The position numbers were made by a program, and so were the translations under genes. Under the pieces are notes generated by a model that saw only the letters and a list, made by a program, of their open reading frames with translations, ran no database searches and was not told where the DNA came from. Positions 38,100-48,254 of a stretch of 64,000 nucleotides of DNA are shown here, piece after piece (position 1 is the stretch's first letter; every line of letters starts with the position of its first letter). The stretch comes from Advenella kashmirensis WT001 (GTDB taxonomy: Bacteria > Pseudomonadota > Gammaproteobacteria > Burkholderiales > Burkholderiaceae_B), in assembly GCF_000219915.2 (NCBI RefSeq), contig NC_017964.1:2294001-2358000 (forward strand), read 5' to 3'.

Positions 38100-40937
38100 A
38101 TGACTCAAACACCTGCCCCCGACGAATTGCCCAAAAGTTTTGAACCCAAGGCGCTTGAACGCGCCTGGTACCAGGAATGGGAACGCATGGGCGTCTTTCG
38201 GGCCGGCCGCCACACGTCCACAGACGCACCGGAAAGTGGCGAACCCTACACCATCCAGTTTCCACCCCCCAATGTAACAGGCACGCTGCATATGGGGCAC
38301 GCCTTCAATCACACGATCATGGACGGCCTGATCCGCTACCACCGGATGCTGGGCAGCGACACCGTCCTGGTGCCGGGCACCGATCATGCGGGTATTGCCA
38401 CGCAAATTGTTGTTGAACGCCAGCTGGATGCCCAGAAAACCACCCGGCACGATCTGGGTCGAGACGCCTTCGTTAAGCGCGTCTGGGAATGGAAGGAACA
38501 ATCGGGCAATACGATCACCGCCCAGGTGCGCCGCCTGGGCGCTCGGCAGACTGGCCGCGTGAATATTTCACCATGGACAGCCAAATGTCGCTGGGCGTGG
38601 TCGAAACCTTTGTCCGCCTGTACGAGCAGGGCCTCATCTACCGCGGCAAACGACTGGTGAACTGGGATCCGGTGCTGGGCACGGCCGTGTCTGACCTGGA
38701 AGTCGAAAGCCAGGAAGAAGATGGCTTTCTCTGGCATATCCGCTACCCGCTTACCGAACCGGTAGACGGGCTGGAATATCTGGTGGTGGCAACCACTCGC
38801 CCGGAAACCATGCTCGGCGATGTGGCCGTCATGGTTCACCCCGAAGACGAACGCTACAGCCACCTGGTGGGCAAATCAGTGCGCCTGCCGCTGTGTGAGC
38901 GCGACATCCCGGTCATTGCCGACGATTATGTCGATCCCGAATTCGGTACAGGCGTGGTCAAGGTTACTCCCGCTCACGATTTCAACGACTATGCCGTAGG
39001 GCAGCGCCATCAGCTGGATATGATCAGCATTCTTACGCTGGATGCAAAAATCAGCGAAGACGCCCCTGCCCGCTTCCAGGGTCTGGACCGATTCGAGGCA
39101 CGCAAGCAAATTGTGGCCGAGCTCGAGGCACAGTCGCTTCTGGAGAGCATCAAACCGCACAAACTCATGGTGCCGCGCGCGACCGGACCAAATCGGTCAT
39201 TGAACCCATGCTGACCGACCAGTGGTTTGTCGCCATGAGCAAACCCGCTCCTGAAGGCACCTACAATCCGGGAAAAAGCATTACCCAGGTCGCGCTGGAC
39301 GTGGTGCGTGACGGTGAGGTGCGCTTTTTTCCGGAAAACTGGAGCAATACCTATAACCAATGGCTGGAAAATATTCAGGACTGGTGTATTTCCCGGCAGT
39401 TGTGGTGGGGTCACCAGATTCCGGCCTGGTACGCAGAAGACGGCCAGATCTTTGTTGCCCGCACAGAGGAAGAAGCGCAGATCAAGGCTAAAAAAGCCGG
39501 CGTGACCGGACCGCTGCGCCGCGACGATGACGTGCTGGACACCTGGTTTTCATCCGCCCTGGTACCGTTTACGACTATGGGTTGGCCTGCCGAGACCGAT
39601 GATTTCAAACGCTATATGCCATCCAATGTGCTGGTTACCGGCTTTGACATCATCTTTTTCTGGGTGGCACGCATGATCATGATGAGCATGCACCTGACCG
39701 GCCAGGTGCCGTTCCGTCATGTCTATGTGCACGGGCTGATTCTGGATGCCTACGGCCAGAAGATGAGCAAATCCAAGGGCAACACGCTCGATCCGGTGGA
39801 CCTGATCGATGGAGTTGACCTGGATACGCTGGTTGCCAAGCGCACCTCGGGCCTGATGAACCCGAAACAGCAGGCAAGATCGAAAAAGATACCCGCAAGG
39901 CATTTCCTGACGGCATTGCACCCTACGGCGCTGACGCATTGCGCTTTACCATGGCTGCCTATGCCACGCTGGGCAGGAACATGAATTTTGACCTGAAGCG
40001 CTGCGAGGGCTACCGCAACTTTTGCAATAAGCTGTGGAACGCCAGCCGCTTCGTGCTTATGAACGTACCGGACGCTGAAGCCGTCAACCAGGATGACAAC
40101 GAGCTGTCCTTTGCCGACCACTGGATTACCAGTCGCTTGCAGCAAACCCTTGAAGACATACAGAAAGGGTTTCATGAATATCGCTTCGATATGATTGCAA
40201 ATGCAATATACCGGTTCGTGTGGGACGAATACTGTGACTGGTACGTTGAATTGGCCAAGGTCCAGATCCAGCGTGGCAACCAGGCGCAGCAAAACGGTAC
40301 ACGCCGCACCCTGATCCGGGTACTGGAAGCCATTTTGCGCATGGCCCACCCCATCATTCCGTTTATCACAGAAGCACTGTGGCAAAAAGTGGCGCTGGTG
40401 GCTGGCAAAAAACCAGCCGGCACCACCGCGAGCATCAGTGTTCAGCCCTATCCGCTGCCAAACAGTGAGCTGATTGATGACGCTGCACAAGCACAAGTGG
40501 CCGCGCTTAAGGCGCAGGTAGAGGCCATTCGCGCGCTGCGCGGAGAAATGAGCCTGTCGCCTGCCCAGAAAGTGCCCCTGTTTGCCGAAGGCGATGCCCA
40601 GATGCTCAATCGCAATGCGCCATACCTGATGGCACTGGCCAAACTGAGCGAGGTACAGGTTGTAGACCTGCTACCTGATCTGGGTGCGCCGGTTCAGATT
40701 CTGGACAATATCCGACTGATGCTCAATGTGCAAATTGACAAGGAAGCCGAACTGGCTCGTCTGGCCAAAGAAGCCCAGCGCCTGGAAGGCGAAATTGCCA
40801 AAGCACAAGGCAAGCTGTCCAATGAGGGCTTTGTCGCACGTGCCCCGGGTCATGTCATTGAACAGGAAAAAGAGCGCCTAGCTCAATTTACCGAACGCCT
40901 TGAAGGCATTCGCGGCCAGCAGGCCAGACTGCAGTAA
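38100..40937 (+). CDS. valS: Valyl-tRNA synthetase (three frameshifts)
   Basis: About 945 aa when frames are bridged near 38545, 39195 and 39885. The class I HIGH-type motif is in [20 protein letters not shown] and the KMSKS motif in [15 protein letters not shown]. The editing (CP1) domain has [16 protein letters not shown], and the anticodon-binding part [13 protein letters not shown]. The C-terminal coiled coil has [35 protein letters not shown]. The enzyme charges tRNA-Val and hydrolyses Thr-tRNA errors. A terminator follows at 40944. Confidence 0.95.
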
Positions 40938-40943
40938 ACAACT

Positions 40944-40983
40944 GGCTGATCCGTCCCATATTTGGGTTCGGGTCAGCCTTTTG
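40944..40983 (+). terminator. Intrinsic terminator after valS
   Basis: GGCTGATCCG and CGGGTCAGCC pair with one mismatch around a 17-base loop, followed by TTTTG. It is 7 bp after the valS stop. The rest of the gap to 41267 holds no gene I can support. Confidence 0.75.
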
Positions 40984-41267
40984 TCGCCCCATACGTCCGG
41001 CACCAGCCGCATTATTCCTGTCACGCCGACCTACTCTCCTGCAGACGCACAGCATCAGGTCAATGGGCTACGCTGTGCTGTTTTACCATCGACATATCAC
41101 CGACACCGAGCAAGGCTCGGCCCATTTCCAATAACAAAGCTCACAAATTATTTTCTGCACCAGCCAATTGTCAGACAACTGACCTTTGTTTTTGGTATGG
41201 TATTTGTAATAAGCTTTAACACAAGCACCCTATCCTTTCAAATAATTTGCCAGACAAGGAATTACAC

Positions 41268-42125
41268 ATGTCATTGAAAACGTTTACGCTGAATAACGGA
41301 CAGACCATCCCCTCGCTGGGATTTGGAACATGGGAACTGGACAAGGAAGAAATCTGTGTACCGGCGGTCACTCAGGCCCTGAAAACCGGCTATCGCGTTA
41401 TTGATACGGCAGCCCGTTACATGAACGAAGCCTTTGTCGGCAAGGCACTGGCCGAGTCAGGATTGAAGCGCGAACACTACCATTTGACCACGAAAGTCTG
41501 GGTCACCGATTTTGGCTACGAACAAACCCTGCGCGCCTTTGACAAATCGCTCAAAAAGCTGGGACTGGAGTACGTGGACTTGTATCTGTTGCACTGGCCG
41601 GTCGAAGGTTTCCGGGAAAGCTGGAAGGCACTGGAGAAACTGCAGGACGAAGGGCTTACCAAAGCCATCGGCGTTTGCAACTTTGAAATTGACCATTTGC
41701 AGGCACTGGCAGCCAGCTCCAACAACAAACCGGTACTGAATCAGGTGGAGACGCATCCCCTGTTTCAGCAGCGCGCCCTGCTCAAATATATGAACGAACA
41801 GGATATTCTGCTTGAAGCCTGGTCCCCGCTCGGACGAGGCGATGCGACGCTGCTGACCAATCCCGTACTTCAGGACATCGCCAGATCCCACAGCAAGGAC
41901 GTTGGCCAGGTAATTCTGCGCTGGCACTTGCAGCGTGGCTCACTGGCCATTCCTCGCTCAAGCAAGCCAAGCCGTGTAGAGAGCAATTTCCAGATATATG
42001 ATTTCGAATTGAGCGACGAGCAAATGGCAGCCATTAACGCCCTGGACACCAACCAGCGCAGCGCGGGTGACCCCAAGGATCCGGAATGGATCGCCAAGCT
42101 CATGAGCATGCCCATTCCGGATTGA
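41268..42125 (+). CDS. Aldo/keto reductase
   Basis: A 285-aa AKR-fold enzyme. The tetrad is visible as Asp in IDTAARY, Tyr in the same motif, Lys in LTTKVWV and His in LYLLHWP. SLGFGTWEL at the start and AIPRSSKPSRVESNFQIYDFELSDEQMAAI near the end are NADPH-binding family signatures. It is close to 2,5-diketo-gluconate reductase-type proteins; the substrate is unknown. ATG 41268 has AAGGA 8 bases upstream and is preferred to 41247. It is a single-gene unit. Confidence 0.9.
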   Translation: MSLKTFTLNNGQTIPSLGFGTWELDKEEICVPAVTQALKTGYRVIDTAARYMNEAFVGKALAESGLKREHYHLTTKVWVTDFGYEQTLRAFDKSLKKLGLEYVDLYLLHWPVEGFRESWKALEKLQDEGLTKAIGVCNFEIDHLQALAASSNNKPVLNQVETHPLFQQRALLKYMNEQDILLEAWSPLGRGDATLLTNPVLQDIARSHSKDVGQVILRWHLQRGSLAIPRSSKPSRVESNFQIYDFELSDEQMAAINALDTNQRSAGDPKDPEWIAKLMSMPIPD

Positions 42126-42701
42126 TGTAACGTATATAACGACACGCATAAGCATGCGTATAAGGACGCACAGCGCTACGCAATAACAGGCATAAACAAA
42201 AAAGGCCGCTTTCGGAAATGCAAGCGGCGCTGGCAAACACCTTTGCCCGTGGCCGCCCTTTTCACCCGGTTGATCAGGGCGGCCATTGTATTATTGCCTG
42301 CGCAGGTTCACACCCAGCAAGGCCGGCACTAACCACAACTGGCGCGTCATCACAAGCATGATAACCGGGCGCGAAGCACGTCAGGACCGGGGGCCGACCG
42401 CCTGTAAACAACACAGGCAGGTTGAGGCATTGGAACTCCAATAACACCCATACTGCCAGTTACCCTCCTTATAAATCGCCGCAGCCCCCCGTCCCCACCA
42501 ACAAACATGTTCTTGCGCCCGCAAGCCGTGCCCGACGGACCGGCTGCGACCCAGGTACCACCATTGACATCAACAAGCAGTAATCACAGTTGCCATGGGG
42601 AAACCCTTATTTCATTTGCATTGCATTCATTACGCATTGCGTATATTATTTACGCAATAAAGTAGCACCCACGCAGCACCTACATTAATAACGGAGACAT
42701 C
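42126..42701. other. Gene-free interval with a hairpin and a candidate operator
   Basis: No convincing gene. GCCGCTT/AAGCGGC (42205-42228) forms a hairpin whose minus-strand side is followed by TTTTTT. A perfect 7-bp inverted repeat TTGCGTA-N7-TACGCAA lies at 42637-42657, just upstream of the Bug receptor start. Confidence 0.6.
42637..42657. promoter_or_regulatory. Candidate regulator operator upstream of the Bug-P450 operon
   Basis: TTGCGTA and TACGCAA are perfect arms around TATTATT, 45 bp before the start codon at 42702. Position and symmetry suit the binding site of the IclR regulator encoded at 46201-47030; this link is inferred. Confidence 0.5.
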
Positions 42702-43682
42702 ATGCGCATTCGCACCTACCTGACATCCTGTTCACTGGCCATTGTCGCCAGCAGCCTGGCCATGGCCCCCGCCCTGGCACAGACTTTCCCGGACAAATCC
42801 ATCCGCTGGATCGTGCCCTATCCTGCCGGCGGCGGTTCGGATTTCCTGGCCCGCACCATCGGCCAGAGCCTGTCGGAAGATATCAAACAGTCTGTCGTCA
42901 TCGACAACAAGCCTGGTGGCAACACCGCCATCGCAGCCAGCGATACGGCGCGTTCCCCTGCCGACGGCTACACCGTGCTGTCGGCAGACAATGGCACCAT
43001 GGTCTTTAATTCAGCGCTGTACAAAAAACTTTCCTATGATCCGGTCAAGGATCTTGCGCCGGTTACCCTGCTTGGACGGTTCCCGATGATTCTGGTGGTT
43101 AATCCTGCCAGTAATATCAAAAACCTGAAAGACTTTGTCGAGCACGTAAAAAGCAGCAACGGCAGCATCAACTATGGCTCGGCGGGCGCCGGCAGCCCAC
43201 ACCATCTGGCCATGGAGTTGTTCCAGACAGAAGCCGGCCTGAAAATGACCAACGTGCCCTATCGCGGCGCAGCCCCTTCACTGACAGATCTTGCCGGCGG
43301 CCAGGTGCAGGCCATGATGGTTGATCTGGCGGCAGGCGCAGGCTTTCTGAAAGGCAAAAAAATACGCCCGCTAGCCGTGGCCAGCGCCAAGCGTTTGCCA
43401 CAACTGCCTGAGGTGCCTACCTTTGCCGAGTCCGGTTATCCGAATGTGGAAGCAGCGGCACTGGTCGGGATGGTGGCGCCCGCGAAAACGCCTGCAGAAA
43501 TTATTGCCAGCCTGAATAAAAGCGTTGTTGCCGCCCTGAACAAACCGGCGACACATAAAAAGCTGATTGAGTTTGGTATCGAACCGGTGGGTGATACGCC
43601 CGAACAATACAGCAAGCTGCTTGAGGACGAACGCACCCGCTGGCACAAGTTGATCAAAGACTTGAACATAACCCTGGACTGA
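42702..43682 (+). CDS. Bug/TctC family tricarboxylate-type solute receptor
   Basis: A 326-aa protein. A cleavable signal peptide (residues 1 to about 26, ending ALAQ) is followed by the Bug fold: FPDKSIRWIVPYPAGGGSDFLARTIGQ, KPGGNTAIAASDTARSPADGYTVL and MTNVPYRGAAPSLTDLAGGQVQ. These periplasmic receptors, greatly expanded in Bordetella relatives, bind small carboxylates. No TctA/TctB membrane partner is adjacent. GGAGA precedes the ATG. It is 13 bp upstream of the P450 gene and probably co-transcribed with it. Confidence 0.92.
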   Translation: MRIRTYLTSCSLAIVASSLAMAPALAQTFPDKSIRWIVPYPAGGGSDFLARTIGQSLSEDIKQSVVIDNKPGGNTAIAASDTARSPADGYTVLSADNGTMVFNSALYKKLSYDPVKDLAPVTLLGRFPMILVVNPASNIKNLKDFVEHVKSSNGSINYGSAGAGSPHHLAMELFQTEAGLKMTNVPYRGAAPSLTDLAGGQVQAMMVDLAAGAGFLKGKKIRPLAVASAKRLPQLPEVPTFAESGYPNVEAAALVGMVAPAKTPAEIIASLNKSVVAALNKPATHKKLIEFGIEPVGDTPEQYSKLLEDERTRWHKLIKDLNITLD

Positions 43683-43695
43683 TCCGAGATACATC

Positions 43696-46035
43696 ATGAA
43701 TACCCAATCCACTTCGCAGCCAACCCAGGCACAATGCCCTTATTCTGGTGCACATACCAATGCTGGTACCGGCTGCCCGGTCAGCGCCCGCGCTGCGCAG
43801 TTCGACCCCTTTGAAGATGCCTACCAACAGGATCCGCCTGAGTATGTGAAATGGTCGCGCGAACAGGAGCCGGTTTTTTATAGTCCCAAACTGGGATACT
43901 GGGTGGTGACCCGTTACGAGGATATCAAACAGATATTCCGAGACAACATCACCTTCAGTCCCTCTATTGCACTTGAAAAAATCACACCCACCGGCCCTGA
44001 AGCCAATGCCGTGCTGGAATCCTACAATTACGGCATGAGCCGCACCCTGGTCAATGAAGACGAGCCCGCGCATATGCCGCGACGGCGCCTGCTGATGGAA
44101 CCGTTTACCGTCGACGCATTAAAGCATCACGAACCCATGGTGCGCGCGCTCACACGCCAGTATGTTGACCGCTTTATCAACGACGGCAAAGCAGACCTGG
44201 TCGAACAGATGCTGTGGGAAGTGCCGTTGACCGTCGCTCTGCATTTTCTCGGCGTCCCCGAAGAAGATATGGATACGCTGCGCAAGTATTCCATCGCGCA
44301 TACTGTCAACACCTGGGGCCGTCCGAAGGCTGAAGAGCAAGTGGCCGTTGCCCATGCCGTAGGCAACTTCTGGCAACTGGCCGGCAAGATTCTGGAAAAA
44401 ATGCGCAAGAATCCCGAACAGCCCGGCTGGATGCAGTACGGCATTCGCATGCAGCAGTTGCATCCAGACGTGGTGCCTGACTCTTACCTGCATTCGATGA
44501 TGATGGCGGGCATTGTCGCTGCGCATGAGACCACCGCAAACGCCTCTGCCAATGCCATTAAACTGCTGCTCTCACACCCTCATGTATGGCAGGAGATCTG
44601 CGAGGATCCAAATCTGATTCCGAACGCAGTGGAAGAATGCCTGCGTCATAATGGATCGGTTGCAGCGTGGCGACGACTGGCGACGCGCGATGTGCAAATT
44701 GGCGGCGTCTCGATTGCGGCAGGCTCAAAACTGCTGATTGTCAGTTCATCTGCCAATCATGACGAGCGTCATTTTGCTGATGCCGATCTGCTTGACATCC
44801 GGCGTGAGAATGCCAGCGACCAACTCACCTTCGGCTATGGTTCCCATCAATGCATGGGCAAGAATCTGGCGCGAATGGAAATGCAGATTTTTCTTGAGGA
44901 ACTCACCCTGCGCCTGCCTCATTTGATATTGTCGGAGCAGACATTTACCTATGTATCCAATACTTCATTCCGTGGGCCGGAACATTTGTGGGTGCACTGG
45001 GACCCGTCAGCCAATCCGGAACGACAGGATCCCTCCATATTGAACAGGCAGCACCCGATACGACTGGGCGAGCCTTCCACGCATTCGCTTTCCCGCCAGG
45101 TTGTGGTTCAGGAAACTGAAATGCTGACTGACGATATCATGCGAATCCGGCTGGCTGCAGCCGATGGTCAGACTTTGCCGCGCTGGGCACCAGGATCTCA
45201 TATTGACCTTGTATGCGGCGACCTGGGCATCTCACGACAGTATTCTCTTTGCGGTGATCCGGCAAATCCACAGGTTATGGATATTGCCGTATTGCGCGAA
45301 GACGCCGGTCGAGGCGGCTCGGCATGGGTGCATCAGCATGTTCGCAGCGGCCTTCCCTTGCACATTCGCGGTCCGCGCAATCACTTTCATTTCGATGAGC
45401 AAGCCAGCAAGGCCATCTTCATTGCCGGCGGTATTGGGATCACACCCATCATCGCCATGGCGCGCGTAGCCAAAAACCGCGGGATTGATTACCAGATTCA
45501 CTATTGTGGTCGCAGCCGCAAGAGCATGGCATTGCTCGCTAGCCTGCAGGAGCATGGCGAACGGCTGCATGTCTATGCCGCCGACGAAGGCCTGCGCGCA
45601 GACTTTGCCAGCCTGCTGGCTACACCAGATGCCGAAACGCAGATCTATGCCTGTGGGCCGCAACGCCTGACCGACTGCCTGCAGGAACTCTGTGAATGCT
45701 GGCCCGACGACGCATTGCACATAGAACACTTTCATTCCACCTTGAGCAAACTGGACCCAAGCCGGGAACACGCCTTCGAGGCTGAACTGAAGCAATCGGG
45801 CATTACCGTTACCGTTGCTGCAAACCAGACACTGCTGGAGGCCTTGCGCGCTGCCAATATCGACATCCAGAGCGATTGTGAAGAAGGCCTTTGCGGGTCC
45901 TGTGAAGTGAGCGTACTTGGCGGCCAGCCTGATCACAGGGATGTGGTGCTCACGCGCAGCGAACGTGCGGCAGGCAACAAAATGATGAGTTGCTGTTCCC
46001 GCGCCAAAGACAAACACATCATTCTGGATCTATGA
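43696..46035 (+). CDS. Self-sufficient cytochrome P450 fused to a phthalate-dioxygenase-type reductase (CYP116B-like)
   Basis: A 779-aa fusion. The heme domain (about residues 1-450) has the I-helix AGIVAAHETTANA and the ligand loop FGYGSHQCMG with Cys386. The reductase follows: FMN-binding barrel (about 470-570), NADH domain (IFIAGGIGITPIIAM, YACGPQRL) and a plant-type 2Fe-2S domain with Cys728, Cys733, Cys736 and Cys766. This layout is that of CYP116B enzymes, single-polypeptide monooxygenases that take electrons from NAD(P)H and hydroxylate or dealkylate small organics. It is in a cluster with a solute receptor and an IclR regulator. Confidence 0.93.
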   Translation: MNTQSTSQPTQAQCPYSGAHTNAGTGCPVSARAAQFDPFEDAYQQDPPEYVKWSREQEPVFYSPKLGYWVVTRYEDIKQIFRDNITFSPSIALEKITPTGPEANAVLESYNYGMSRTLVNEDEPAHMPRRRLLMEPFTVDALKHHEPMVRALTRQYVDRFINDGKADLVEQMLWEVPLTVALHFLGVPEEDMDTLRKYSIAHTVNTWGRPKAEEQVAVAHAVGNFWQLAGKILEKMRKNPEQPGWMQYGIRMQQLHPDVVPDSYLHSMMMAGIVAAHETTANASANAIKLLLSHPHVWQEICEDPNLIPNAVEECLRHNGSVAAWRRLATRDVQIGGVSIAAGSKLLIVSSSANHDERHFADADLLDIRRENASDQLTFGYGSHQCMGKNLARMEMQIFLEELTLRLPHLILSEQTFTYVSNTSFRGPEHLWVHWDPSANPERQDPSILNRQHPIRLGEPSTHSLSRQVVVQETEMLTDDIMRIRLAAADGQTLPRWAPGSHIDLVCGDLGISRQYSLCGDPANPQVMDIAVLREDAGRGGSAWVHQHVRSGLPLHIRGPRNHFHFDEQASKAIFIAGGIGITPIIAMARVAKNRGIDYQIHYCGRSRKSMALLASLQEHGERLHVYAADEGLRADFASLLATPDAETQIYACGPQRLTDCLQELCECWPDDALHIEHFHSTLSKLDPSREHAFEAELKQSGITVTVAANQTLLEALRAANIDIQSDCEEGLCGSCEVSVLGGQPDHRDVVLTRSERAAGNKMMSCCSRAKDKHIILDL

Positions 46036-46200
46036 CAATCGTTATATAACAGGACGGATCATGTATGCCTGCCACCATGGCCATTGCCGCCTTTGTCGCT
46101 CTTGCCGCTTGGTCCTGGGCGTCGCTGCCGGCTTGGCCATTCCAGCCCTTTTATAGTCATCTATAATACGAGCCAAGTCTACTTCCGGTTTATGTATCAA

Positions 46201-47030
46201 ATGAACGCTCAGAGCGCCCCAGACAACCTCACCGCAGCAACGCCCGCACGCAGCCGCGAACGACGACAAAGTGTACAGGCAGCCGACACCGTGGTAGCCG
46301 TGCTCAAAGGCTGGCCAGCCTGGGAGGAGGAGCCAGCCTGACCACCCTGGCAGCTCACTTGAGCGAGAACCCTGCCAAAGTCCATCGCTATCTGGTCAGC
46401 CTGATCGACGGCGGGCTGGTGACACAGAATGCCAATACGCAACAATACACACTCGGTCTGGAAGCAATGCTGATCGGCCTTGCCGCCATGCGGCAGGCAG
46501 ATCCTATCAGAATAGCGGAGCCTGCCCTGATACATCTGCGCGAGCACCTGGGCATTACCAGCTTTATTGCCGTCATGGGCAACAAAGGCCCGACAATCGT
46601 GCGCATGGAAGAGCCCAGCCTGCCGGTTACCGTGAATGTAAGAGTCGGCTCGGTGCTATCCTTTTTATGGTCAGCCACCGGCAGAGTCTTTCTGGGGCTG
46701 CACGACGAGCCCGCAGTTCGTGCACTGGCCAAGCGCGAATTTGACGCCTTGGGGGAAACCCAGGAGCCGCCCGCATCCTTTGATGTCCTGGTGACACAAT
46801 TGCATGATGAAATAAGCCAATGTCACTGTGTCTGCGTCAGAGACACCAATCTGAAAGGCATCAGCGCCGTTGCCGCGCCGGTATTTAACTACGCCGGACA
46901 ACTGACCGCCGTGCTCACCGCCCTGGGCGCCAGCGGTGGCTTTGACACGTCGCTGAACGGACCCATTGCCGTATCCGTTCGTCAACAAGCACAACGCATC
47001 AGCCAGCAACTGGGTTACTGCACCCCCTGA
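46201..47030 (+). CDS. IclR family transcriptional regulator (frameshifted)
   Basis: About 276 aa after bridging near 46312 (VVAVLKG to LASLGGGASLTTLAAHLSENPAKVHRYLVSLIDGGLV, the winged HTH). The ligand domain contains GLAAMRQADPIRIAEPALIHLREHLG and ISAVAAPVFNYAG. IclR proteins respond to aromatic or carboxylate ligands and usually control an adjacent operon. The ATG at 46201 (or 46192) is used. A TATAAT at 46162-46167 could be its -10. It lies 165 bp after the P450 gene on the same strand. Confidence 0.87.
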
Positions 47031-47641
47031 TTTTTTTTCTTGTGAAGGCGGTCCCGCTTGCGCAGCGCGGTGGGAATCGCCCGCTTGGCCCACATCGGCA
47101 ACGATTTGCTGACATATTTGAGCCTATCCGCCTCGCGGATAAGCAGAGTTCGGCGCCCTCTTTTACGTTTATTGTCGAACACCCAGGCCCGGTCTGCAAG
47201 CTGCAACGCAAATCCCAAATTATCCATGCTACGCCCGTAACGCCGCGCTATTGCATCCAGCGGCACGGCGTGACCACCGTCGGCGATCCGTGATTTGACC
47301 CGCGCAATAAGCAGCCCCACATCATCTACGCCAATAAAAGCCAGGATCACCTGATAGCCTGCAAGACGGGCGCGATGCATCAGATCAAGTTCAGAGTTGC
47401 CGCTAAGCGTGGTTTCTATTGCAAAGCTGCGTCCGCTGGCAAGCAGTTTATCCCGCGCCAGCAAAGCCAGCCGGCCCGCGCGCATTTGCACCTGCGCGCT
47501 ATTGCGATTGTCGATATCGAGCTGCGCGGCAATATCGTCCGGATTGACCACCGGCAGATGGCCCGTAAGATGCAAACGCGTAAGCGTTGTTTTGCCTGCC
47601 CCGTTGGGACCGGCTACGACCCAGAGTTTCGGTGCGCTCAT
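47015..47641 (-). CDS. Zeta-toxin-like P-loop kinase
   Basis: A 208-aa protein with Walker A VVAGPNGAGKTTL (residues 8-20), the acidic residues in NPDDIAAQLD, and ETTLSGNSELDLMHRARLAGYQVILAFIGVD, as in zeta toxins and related AAA kinases. 'VPLDAIARRYGRS' is the substrate-binding helix seen in this family. Zeta toxins phosphorylate UDP-N-acetylglucosamine-type sugars and block wall synthesis; many chromosomal relatives are not proven toxins. It overlaps its upstream partner by 4 bp (ATGA). Confidence 0.8.
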   Translation of the reverse strand: MSAPKLWVVAGPNGAGKTTLTRLHLTGHLPVVNPDDIAAQLDIDNRNSAQVQMRAGRLALLARDKLLASGRSFAIETTLSGNSELDLMHRARLAGYQVILAFIGVDDVGLLIARVKSRIADGGHAVPLDAIARRYGRSMDNLGFALQLADRAWVFDNKRKRGRRTLLIREADRLKYVSKSLPMWAKRAIPTALRKRDRLHKKKNQGVQ

Positions 47642-47895
47642 GCTGTTGCAGCATCGTCGACCGTTTGTTCGACTCCATCAACAAAACGCACGAGCTGGCG
47701 TCGCCCGTCGGGAAATTCCTTGATAATCAGGCCGGGCGGCGTACTGTCTTCACGATAATAAACCGGGCGGCCGGCCTGCAGGTGCGCGCGCGCAGCCGCA
47801 CCATCATCACGCACGATCCTCACATCAAACATCCTCCAGAACACCTTTTCTTCCACGTCTGTCATGGCTTCCAGATTTTCCAGCTTCATTTCCAT
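47638..47895 (-). CDS. Small partner protein of the zeta-like kinase (putative antitoxin)
   Basis: An 85-aa protein from ATG 47895 (MEMKLENLEAMTDVEEKVFWRMFDVRIV...), with no recognised domain. It ends in an acidic tail and overlaps the kinase start by 4 bp (ATGA). A small protein translationally coupled upstream of a zeta-like kinase fits an antitoxin, but no classic epsilon fold is seen. The start codon choice is uncertain; ATG 47949 is in frame. Confidence 0.55.
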   Translation of the reverse strand: MEMKLENLEAMTDVEEKVFWRMFDVRIVRDDGAAARAHLQAGRPVYYREDSTPPGLIIKEFPDGRRQLVRFVDGVEQTVDDAATA

Positions 47896-48254
47896 ACATA
47901 ACCTCATCGCGCAGTCGTGTATTGCCGTCACGTTTGCTATACAACCCAAGCGTACTCAATCGCACTGTGCGAAAGCATCGCCCAATATCCACCGGTTGAG
48001 TCTTATTTCCCACCCTATCGACTGATTATATGCAATATAAAGAAAATAATAACCATTTCATGCCGGCGCGCCCTATCCCGTCCTTTCACGACAACGACGC
48101 AGCGACCACCCGATAAATGAAAAATGGCTCCGGAAAACCACCGGAGCCATTCATATGCGCATTTTTTCTACAGCGCTATCGGCTTGCACATGCAAGCGCA
48201 GCAATGTTCAATTCGGAATGCGTTCACCGCAGCAAATACATTCCGTATCGGACA
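47896..48254. other. Gene-free interval with the ectD terminator
   Basis: Apart from the terminator at 48122-48151 I see no gene or motif in this stretch between the kinase pair and ectD. Confidence 0.5.
48122..48151 (-). terminator. Terminator of the ectoine operon
   Basis: On the minus strand AATGGCTCCGG and CCGGAGCCATT pair perfectly (11 bp) around a 7-base loop, followed by TTTCATTT. It lies about 100 bp downstream of ectD. Confidence 0.8.

Noticed and set aside
46042..46200. Possible small gene between the P450 and IclR genes
   Set aside because: A 34-codon frame from ATG 46064 is hydrophobic but has no clear ribosome site and lies where the IclR promoter is expected.
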